Source: Phormidesmis priestleyi (GTDB lineage: Bacteria > Cyanobacteriota > Cyanobacteriia > Phormidesmidales > Phormidesmidaceae). From it: DNA of 5,384 nucleotides. The notes under the pieces are model-generated. The model ran no database searches. It had not been told where the DNA came from and saw only the letters and a list, made by a program, of their open reading frames with translations. The position numbers and the translations under genes are program-made. Positions 1 to 5,384 of this stretch are shown piece by piece (the first letter of the stretch is position 1; every line of letters starts with the position of its first letter). The DNA is taken from assembly GCA_003242115.1 (NCBI GenBank), contig QBMP01000277.1, positions 5,900-11,283 on the forward strand. Reading direction: 5' to 3'.

Positions 1-119
1 CCTGAACTTTAAAGTTTAGAAGCGGTGTTTTAGTTGGTGATTGTTTTTTATCTTTTATGGTTCGATTTGTTCAAGTGCGGCCACTATTTGTTCAAGTGCG
101 GTCACTAACGAACAAACCC
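1..119. other. Non-coding region downstream of enolase
   Basis: This stretch lies between the window edge and the 3' end of the enolase gene, which reads toward it. No convincing gene is present: the one open frame that starts here (from 41) runs into the enolase gene antisense and its product is low complexity and cysteine-rich, so it is a shadow. Visible structure is a 21-bp tandem duplication (66-107), an inverted copy of its first 7 bases at 110-116, a 12-bp palindrome AACTTTAAAGTT at 5-16, and T-rich DNA around 27-55. In the enolase direction, GC-poor potential hairpins are followed by an A-rich rather than T-rich stretch, so I see no canonical intrinsic terminator. Confidence 0.6.
66..107. 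repeat. 21-bp tandem duplication, two copies
   Basis: Positions 66-86 and 87-107 are direct, back-to-back copies of a unit beginning TTTGTTCAAGTGCGG. They differ at a single base (C at 81, T at 102). The sequence GAACAAA at 110-116 is the inverse complement of the first 7 bases of each unit, so RNA of either strand could fold using either copy (alternative 7-bp stems). The repeat lies in the likely 3' untranslated region of enolase. Two copies without spacers do not make a CRISPR array. The function is unknown. Confidence 0.85.
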
Positions 120-1506
<1,387 letters not shown>

Positions 1507-1893
1507 ATGCGCTTACTACACACGATGCTAAGAGTCGGTAATTTAGAAAAATCTTTAGCTTTCTACTGTGAGGTGCTGGGTATGAAGCTGCTGCGGCAAA
1601 AGGATTATCCTGGCGGCAAGTTTACCAATGCGTTTGTGGGCTATGGCGATGAGGTTGACCATACGGTGCTGGAGCTAACGCATAACTGGGAGACGGCTAG
1701 CTATGACTTGGGCGGTGGCTACGGTCACATTGCGTTAGGGGTTGATGACATTTACGCGACCTGTGAGGCGATTAGGCAGCAGGGGGGTAAGGTGAGCCGT
1801 GAGCCGGGGCCGATGAAGCATGGGACGACGGTGATTGCTTTTGTGGAAGATCCGGATGGGTATAAGCTTGAGCTGATTGAGGGGCGCGGGTAG
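1507..1893 (+). CDS. gloA: Lactoylglutathione lyase (glyoxalase I)
   Basis: This gene encodes a 128-residue glyoxalase I, which isomerises the hemithioacetal of methylglyoxal and glutathione to S-lactoylglutathione, the first step of methylglyoxal detoxification in the cytoplasm. It is a single-unit VOC-fold protein of the short bacterial type. All four metal ligands sit at the same positions as in the E. coli enzyme: H5 (LLHTML), E56 (TVLELTHN), H74 (YGHIALGV) and E122 (GYKLELIE). The absence of the extra insertions seen in the Zn-dependent long forms suggests the Ni/Co-activated class, by family knowledge. The N-terminal [10 protein letters not shown] and the [11 protein letters not shown] end are typical. 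It is divergent from enolase, a glycolytic enzyme; methylglyoxal is a by-product of triose phosphates, so the proximity is plausible but not proof of co-regulation. Its stop codon is only 6 nt from that of the convergent nuclease gene. Confidence 0.96.
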   Translation: MRLLHTMLRVGNLEKSLAFYCEVLGMKLLRQKDYPGGKFTNAFVGYGDEVDHTVLELTHNWETASYDLGGGYGHIALGVDDIYATCEAIRQQGGKVSREPGPMKHGTTVIAFVEDPDGYKLELIEGRG

Positions 1894-1899
1894 TCCGAG

Positions 1900-2469
1900 T
1901 CAGGCCCGCAGCAAATTGAACAAGTCTGCAATGGTATAGGACAAGCCACTCATGAAATCTGGCATGGGTAGCAAGGTGTCAGGTTCATCAATGAGCACGA
2001 CTTGAATCTCTTTGGCGGGTAAATGGATTAAGACGGCTCTATCGTTGGGGTCAATTAGCCAGCCCATGCCGGTGCCCTGCTGCAAGCAGCATTGAATTTT
2101 CTTAATTACTTTTGGATAGCGCTGTCCTGGCGATAATATTTCAATCATCCAATCGGGCGCTATGGAAAATACGTTTGCAATTTCTCCGTTGTCGTCGATA
2201 GGAAGGTGCTGCCAGGTGAAAACAGAGATATCTGGGATTACAGCGTTTGCGCCACAGATGCATTGCAGCTCAAGGAATGCACAAGCAACCTTGTTGGGCT
2301 TGACGGCATCGTTGATGACATTGGCAAATTTGTCCTGGAGACGGCTGTGTTTTCCATATGGCATTGACTTTTGGGTGATTTGACCGTCGATAAAGTCGCT
2401 GGCAGGCTCCGTCTCTGGCAATGCTAGAAACGCTTCTAGGGTGATGGGCCTGGGCTGAGTTTGAACCAT
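1900..2469 (-). CDS. Uma2 family (DUF820) putative endonuclease
   Basis: This gene encodes a 189-residue protein of the Uma2/DUF820 family, a PD-(D/E)XK nuclease-fold group that is greatly expanded in cyanobacteria; its cellular substrate is unknown. Counting from the chosen start, the visible family features are an N-terminal ITLEAFLALPETEPASDFIDGQ type segment (9-30), GKHS with H41, IPDIS with D80, the core strand WMIEILSP with E110, lysines K120, K123 and K124 in the following helix, and the strand GWLIDP with D140. Family alignments place the active site at the D, E and downstream K positions, so it looks intact. I prefer the ATG at 2469 (MVQTQPRPIT), because it matches the usual family N-terminus and GGAG precedes it by 11 nt; an ATG at 2496 would add nine residues and overlaps a palindrome. 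It lies 74 bp downstream of hicB on the same strand and may be co-transcribed. No partner gene is evident. Confidence 0.88.
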   Translation of the reverse strand: MVQTQPRPITLEAFLALPETEPASDFIDGQITQKSMPYGKHSRLQDKFANVINDAVKPNKVACAFLELQCICGANAVIPDISVFTWQHLPIDDNGEIANVFSIAPDWMIEILSPGQRYPKVIKKIQCCLQQGTGMGWLIDPNDRAVLIHLPAKEIQVVLIDEPDTLLPMPDFMSGLSYTIADLFNLLRA

Positions 2470-2489
2470 TTTTAAGCTATCTCCGACCG

Positions 2490-2503
2490 TAAGCATATGC
2501 TTA
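2490..2503. promoter_or_regulatory. 14-bp palindrome upstream of the Uma2 gene
   Basis: TAAGCATATGCTTA is a perfect 14-bp palindrome 21 bp upstream of the preferred Uma2 start. It overlaps a minus-strand TATAAG (2505-2500) that could act as a -10 box, with transcription then starting near 2493. This would exclude the upstream ATG at 2496. It could be an operator for a dimeric repressor, but no -35 box was found and a palindrome of this length can occur by chance. Confidence 0.3.
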
Positions 2504-2520
2504 TATCTTAACCGTGGGGC

Positions 2521-2528
2521 GCGATCGC
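2521..2528. repeat. HIP1 octamer GCGATCGC
   Basis: This copy lies in the short gap between hicB and the Uma2 gene, so the accessory part also carries the host-type signature. Confidence 0.8.
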
Positions 2529-2543
2529 TGTTTGAAGCCTTGC

Positions 2544-2768
2544 CTATGCAGATCTGAGTTGATAAATGATCGGTCGATAGGTCGGTAGCGGAATCGGTTT
2601 GCCTTCAGATTTCGTTGTTTCTAGCCAAGCCTGCTTTGCGAGGGCAAGTTCCTGCAAAGCTTCGATAGGCGTTTCGCCAAAAGCTGAGCAATATTTTAAG
2701 TCGGGAATATCAGCGATGTAGCCTTCGTCGTCTTCGCTGTAAAAGATATTGATGTGGTAGTCCTTCAT
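2544..2768 (-). CDS. hicB: HicB-like antitoxin
   Basis: This gene encodes a 74-residue HicB-type protein, the antitoxin partner of the HicA mRNA interferase. The family N-terminus is clear: YHINIFYSEDDEGYIADIPDL (4-24) followed by CSAFGETPIEAL (27-38) and a helix with AWLE at 47-50, which together form the partial RNase-H-like fold that covers the toxin active site. It is shorter than HicB proteins that carry a C-terminal helix-turn-helix or ribbon-helix-helix DNA-binding domain, so by length it lacks such a domain; short forms are common in cyanobacteria. The ATG lies 2 nt after the restored hicA stop, which is typical of hicA-hicB operons, and its own Shine-Dalgarno is poor, suggesting translational coupling. 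In the sequence as given, hicA translation would end about 40 nt upstream, which would weaken that coupling. Confidence 0.9.
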   Translation of the reverse strand: MKDYHINIFYSEDDEGYIADIPDLKYCSAFGETPIEALQELALAKQAWLETTKSEGKPIPLPTYRPIIYQLRSA

Positions 2769-2770
2769 GG

Positions 2771-3021
2771 TTAGTCTTCTAGCGTTAAGTTATAAGTTTC
2801 AACCAAAGTTAAAAATTGTCGAATTTGGTAGGGTTTCGCTTTGCCTTTAAGGTTTTGAATATTAACGATGGCAGCAACAGACGGGTGGGAAAAATGTGAT
2901 GGCTACCACTGACCCGCGCCAATGTGAAACCAAATGCTTCGAGAAGCCTCACTATGTCATTGAAGTTAACGTTTTTTTGGCTAGTTAGAATTTGTCTTAA
3001 TAGCTTTTGCTTTTTGCTCAA
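2771..3021 (-). pseudogene. hicA: HicA-like mRNA interferase toxin, frameshifted
   Basis: HicA is a small double-stranded-RNA-binding-fold ribonuclease that cleaves mRNA and is neutralised by HicB. Residues 1-44 are clear HicA: MSKKQKLLRQIL, then FNDIVRLLEAFGF and the catalytic-histidine motif GSHHIF (39-44, H41). As written, the frame then runs into unrelated residues and stops at 2809 after 70 codons. Inserting one T in the coding-strand run of five T (plus-strand A run 2890-2894) restores 39 further codons of typical HicA: SHPSVAAIVNIQ, then LKGKAKPYQIRQFL and a LVETYNLTLED end, giving 83 residues, a normal length. The start is TTG at 3021, supported by AAGGG 8 nt upstream, the family N-terminus and an in-frame stop farther upstream with no ATG. 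Either the toxin is mutated, the run is a sequencing error, or slippage occurs there. Confidence 0.85.
2890..2894 (-). other. Frameshift point in hicA (5-A run)
   Basis: The plus strand has five A here (five T in the coding strand). Six would keep the HicA frame from GSHHIF into SHPSV. A single-base loss in a homopolymer explains the break fully. The surrounding codons (ATT TTT CCC) do not form a good X-XXY-YYZ slippery heptamer, so programmed -1 frameshifting is less likely than mutation or read error. Confidence 0.8.
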
Positions 3022-3029
3022 TGGACTGG

Positions 3030-3034
3030 CCCTT
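3030..3034 (-). promoter_or_regulatory. Shine-Dalgarno of hicA (supports TTG start)
   Basis: On the minus strand AAGGG precedes the TTG codon at 3021 by 8 nt. It is the main support, with the MSKKQKLL N-terminus, for a TTG start. A rare start codon would keep toxin synthesis low relative to antitoxin. Confidence 0.5.
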
Positions 3035-3067
3035 GTGGGTCTAGTTGTAATTGATACTGCGTTTCGC

Positions 3068-3075
3068 GCGATCGC
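3068..3075. repeat. HIP1 octamer GCGATCGC
   Basis: This copy lies in the divergent region between hicA and the NACHT gene. Confidence 0.8.
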
Positions 3076-3162
3076 TTGTTATCCATATTACTATGCTCAC
3101 AGATAGCGCAGAAGGTCTGGTAGGCAGAGCCTAGCGGCTGGCAATTATTTGGATGCACGGCA

Positions 3163-5352
3163 ATGCTCGAACTCGGTAAATTAGTTCCGATTATCTTAAA
3201 GGTTGTGGCGAGTGGTGCAAAAGCGCCGCTACAAAGAAATTCGACTCTGATTAAAGCACTGAAGTCAGCAGGCTGGAACCCAGAGCATCCGCCTGCTGAC
3301 TTCAGCAGCATTTACGCCCATGCCTTGGTGGAATATGCATTGGGTGGCGAGGCTGTCAAAACAGAACCTTTGGTCAAGCTATTTGGTGAGCCTGAAATTA
3401 AACAGGCTTTTCGGACAGCGTTTGGTCAGGGCGATTTGATGCCACTGGTGGAAGCGTTGGATGGGCGGCTTAACTGGCAGGATGGTGATGCCGAGTGGAA
3501 TTTTGCAGCGCAGGCTATCCGTGATGAGAGTATCAACATTCAACAGGAAGTTGACAGCTTTCAACAGATGTTTTTGCAGGTAGTGGAGCTGAGTGAAACC
3601 CCTAAAGAGCGCTACCAGACACTATTGCTAACAGAATTGCAGCAGCGTTTGAACGAAATAGAACTGAAGCCTGCTCCTGTAGAAGAACAACAGCGTTGTG
3701 CGGCTCGCAACCTGGCGGAGCAGCTAGATGGCTGGTTTAAGTCGCTGAAGTATGGGCGTGAAGCCTATGAGTGCATTGAGGCCGAGTACTGCGAGTGGAT
3801 TATTACGGTTCCGGCGCGGCGCGGGTTTGATCGGATTTTGGTGCGCTGTATTGAAGGAGAGGCTAGGCTCTCGCATATTCAGGATTTGCAAACATCTTTT
3901 GAGCATCACACCCTGGATGAAGGCTGGCTAGTTTCTACAAGGCGAATCAGCTCTGCGGTAAAAGAGCGAGTGAAAGATAGCTCGTATCAAAAGCTTTACT
4001 GCTACACCTTGGATGATGTGATCGATCAGGTAGCTGACTTTGGTAAATATTTGGAATGGTTAGAAGCTGAAATAACAGAGCGGGGCATTGATACCGATTA
4101 CATGCCGTTGGGATGCAGTAAAGAAGAGATTGATCCGGGCACGAAGGCATTGCTGGGAGTTAGCCACTATGGAGAAGCTGAGGGCTGGATTGAAGGGTAT
4201 GTAGATCAGTGGGTGGCGGATTCTTCTAAGGAGCATTTGTCGGTGTTGGGAGAGTTTGGTACGGGTAAAACCTGGTTTGTGATGCACTATGCTTGGTTGG
4301 CTTTGCAGGCGTATAAAGCGGCGAAGGCGAAGGGAGTGGAGCGGCCTCGGCTACCGCTGGTGATTCCGCTGCGGGACTATGCCAAGGAGGTGAGTATGGA
4401 ATCGCTGTTTTCAGAGTTTTTCTTTCGGAAGCATGAGATTCCGCTGCCGGGGTATACGGCGTTTGAGCAGCTGAACAAGATGGGGAAGCTGCTGCTGATT
4501 TTTGATGGGTTTGATGAGATGGCGGCAAGGGTGGACTTGCAGGCGATGATTGATAACTTTTGGGAGCTGGCGCGGGTGGTGGTGCCGGGGGCGAAGGCGA
4601 TATTGACCTGTCGCACGGAGCATTTTCCAGATGCGATTGAGGGGCGGGCGACGCTGAGCGCCGAACGGAAGGCTTCGACGGCGAACTTAACGGGGGAGCC
4701 GCCGCAGTTTGAGGTGTTGGAGCTGGCGAAGTTTGACGATGGGCAAATTGCGGAGCTACTGTGGCGTAAGGTGCAGCGAATTGCGGCAGCAGAGGGGCGT
4801 GAGCCTAGTCAGGCGGCGGTGAAGGCGGTGATGAACAATCCGCAGCTATTGGACTTGGCGCGGCGGCCTGTGATGGTGGATTTGATTCTGGAGGCGTTGC
4901 CAGAAATTGAGAAAGGGAAGCGCGTGGATATGGCGCGGGTGTATCTGTACGCGATGATTCACAAAATGGAGACGGATATTAAAAACGAGAGAACGTTTAC
5001 TTCCTTGGCCGATAAGCTGTACTTCCTTTGTGAGCTGGCTTGGGAGATGATTTCAACCAATCAAATGAGCCTGAACTATCGGGCGTTTCCGGCGCGGTTG
5101 CAGCAGATGTTTGCGGCGCGGGTGCAGGAAGAGAAAGAGCTGGATCACTGGCGCTATGACATGATGGGCCAAACGATGTTGATTCGCAACTCGGAGGGCG
5201 ATTACAGTCCGGCGCATCGGTCGCTGCTGGAGTTTTTTGTGGCGTATAAGATTGTGGCGTCGCTGGGGGCGATCGCTCCCGACTTTACGACGGTGGCGCA
5301 GGGGCAGTCGCATGTGAATGAGGCGTTGCCTAGCAGCTTGTCGGAGAGATGA
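3163..5352 (+). CDS. NACHT NTPase, NLR-like conflict protein
   Basis: This gene encodes a 729-residue STAND-class NTPase. Residues 1 to about 120 form a helical N-terminal region (KSAGWNPEHPPADFSSIYAHALVEYAL at 34-60 is its most distinctive part), followed by a charged, probably helical linker (120-175). Residues 178-290 follow an alpha-beta-beta-alpha-beta-alpha-beta pattern like a restriction-endonuclease fold (CEWIITVPARR, DRILVRCIEGE, GWLVSTRRIS, LYCYTLDDVID) but without an obvious (D/E)XK lysine, resembling the inactive endonuclease-like modules known from cyanobacterial NACHT proteins. The NACHT core has Walker A GEFGTGKT (363-370), Walker B LLLIFDGFDEM (443-453) and a sensor-type LTCRTEHF with R484. 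RRPVMVDLILE (568-578) and SPAHRSLLEFFVAY (682-695) mark the winged-helix part. No signal peptide or membrane segment is seen. Family knowledge suggests an NTP-switched sensor in phage defence or cell death; the trigger is unknown. The start is the only in-frame ATG after an upstream stop; its Shine-Dalgarno is weak. Confidence 0.9.
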   Translation: MLELGKLVPIILKVVASGAKAPLQRNSTLIKALKSAGWNPEHPPADFSSIYAHALVEYALGGEAVKTEPLVKLFGEPEIKQAFRTAFGQGDLMPLVEALDGRLNWQDGDAEWNFAAQAIRDESINIQQEVDSFQQMFLQVVELSETPKERYQTLLLTELQQRLNEIELKPAPVEEQQRCAARNLAEQLDGWFKSLKYGREAYECIEAEYCEWIITVPARRGFDRILVRCIEGEARLSHIQDLQTSFEHHTLDEGWLVSTRRISSAVKERVKDSSYQKLYCYTLDDVIDQVADFGKYLEWLEAEITERGIDTDYMPLGCSKEEIDPGTKALLGVSHYGEAEGWIEGYVDQWVADSSKEHLSVLGEFGTGKTWFVMHYAWLALQAYKAAKAKGVERPRLPLVIPLRDYAKEVSMESLFSEFFFRKHEIPLPGYTAFEQLNKMGKLLLIFDGFDEMAARVDLQAMIDNFWELARVVVPGAKAILTCRTEHFPDAIEGRATLSAERKASTANLTGEPPQFEVLELAKFDDGQIAELLWRKVQRIAAAEGREPSQAAVKAVMNNPQLLDLARRPVMVDLILEALPEIEKGKRVDMARVYLYAMIHKMETDIKNERTFTSLADKLYFLCELAWEMISTNQMSLNYRAFPARLQQMFAARVQEEKELDHWRYDMMGQTMLIRNSEGDYSPAHRSLLEFFVAYKIVASLGAIAPDFTTVAQGQSHVNEALPSSLSER
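3259..3305. repeat. Perfect 15-bp inverted repeat inside NACHT gene
   Basis: CTGAAGTCAGCAGGC at 3259-3273 is exactly the inverse complement of 3291-3305, with a 17-nt loop. It begins 96 nt after the NACHT start and encodes LKSAG and PADFS on the coding strand. RNA of the region would form a stable GC-rich hairpin. No T-run follows on the plus strand, so it is not a canonical terminator. Its role, if any, is unknown. Confidence 0.9.
5269..5276. repeat. HIP1 octamer GCGATCGC
   Basis: This copy lies near the 3' end of the NACHT gene and encodes part of LGAIAP. Confidence 0.8.
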
Positions 5353-5384
5353 TTTTCTGCCCCATCAGCACATGCAATCGTCTG
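5353..5384. other. Window edge after NACHT stop
   Basis: Only 32 bases follow the NACHT stop codon. No terminator or gene start is visible. The same frame and the +1 frame both stay open to the edge, so continuation of the NACHT gene past a point mutation cannot be judged here. Confidence 0.5.

Larger units (their letters stand above)
3022..3162. promoter_or_regulatory. Divergent hicA / NACHT intergenic region
   Basis: This 141-bp gap separates the TTG start of hicA (minus) from the ATG of the NACHT gene (plus), so promoters for both should lie here. It contains a HIP1 site at 3068-3075 and a short inverted repeat AGCC-TAGC-GGCT at 3128-3139. Candidate plus-strand boxes such as TTGATA (3051-3056) could not be matched to a proper -10 at the right distance, so I do not assign a promoter. 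A reading frame on the minus strand covering 3018-3311 is a shadow. Confidence 0.4.

Noticed and set aside
5..16. AACTTTAAAGTT palindrome at the window edge
   Set aside because: A 12-bp AT-rich palindrome is expected by chance about once per window and has no informative context.
66..107. Possible CRISPR repeats
   Set aside because: Only two directly abutting copies with no spacer between them.
1886..1909. GCGGG / CCCGC inverted repeat between gloA and the Uma2 gene as a terminator
   Set aside because: The stem is only 5 bp with a 14-nt loop and no T-run follows on either strand.
2162..2383. Plus-strand frame within the Uma2 gene
   Set aside because: Fully antisense to a family-conserved coding sequence and without a ribosome binding site that stands out.
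2885..2900. Programmed -1 frameshift in hicA
   Set aside because: The reading-frame codons ATT TTT CCC do not allow good two-tRNA re-pairing and no downstream stimulatory structure was evident, so mutation or read error is simpler.
3051..3106. Sigma-70 promoter for the NACHT gene built on TTGATA or TTGTTA
   Set aside because: No -10 sequence of reasonable quality lies at 16-18 bp spacing from either hexamer.
3018..3311. 97-codon minus-strand frame overlapping the NACHT start
   Set aside because: It overlaps both hicA and the NACHT gene antisense. Its resemblance to the NACHT N-terminus (LKSAG and PADFS) is a by-product of the 15-bp inverted repeat.
4226..4623. Several minus-strand frames within the NACHT gene
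   Set aside because: They are proline-, serine- and histidine-rich antisense shadows of the GC-rich NACHT core.

Overview
The window looks cyanobacterial. It carries four copies of the cyanobacterial HIP1 octamer GCGATCGC (1224, 2521, 3068, 5269). Its Uma2/DUF820 nuclease, short HicB antitoxin and NACHT NTPase are of types abundant in filamentous and unicellular cyanobacteria. No species can be assigned from the sequence alone.

Layout. 1-119: non-coding DNA beyond the 3' end of enolase, with a 21-bp tandem duplication and a short palindrome. 120-1412 (minus): complete enolase. 1413-1506: a 94-bp divergent promoter region. 1507-1893 (plus): complete Ni/Zn-type glyoxalase I. 1900-2469 (minus): Uma2-family PD-(D/E)XK nuclease, convergent with glyoxalase and only 6 nt from it. 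2544-2768 (minus): HicB-like antitoxin. 2771-3021 (minus): HicA-like mRNA interferase with a one-base frameshift in a homopolymer. 3022-3162: a 141-bp divergent intergenic region. 3163-5352 (plus): a 729-residue NACHT NTPase of the prokaryotic NLR-like (STAND) class. The last 32 bases hold nothing that can be judged.

The left part is housekeeping: glycolysis (enolase) and methylglyoxal detoxification (glyoxalase I). The right part, from about 1900, is accessory and has a conflict or defence flavour: a nuclease-fold protein, a toxin-antitoxin pair with a damaged toxin, and a large NTP-driven switch protein with an N-terminal helical region and a restriction-endonuclease-like middle domain lacking an obvious catalytic lysine. 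The most likely system of interest is this NACHT protein, divergently arranged with hicA-hicB-uma2. A functional link between the two sides is inference only.

Features that deserve a second look are the hicA frameshift at the 5-A run 2890-2894 (39 further codons of clear HicA sequence follow in another frame), a perfect 15-bp inverted repeat inside the start of the NACHT gene, and the abrupt C-terminal end of the NACHT protein soon after its winged-helix region.
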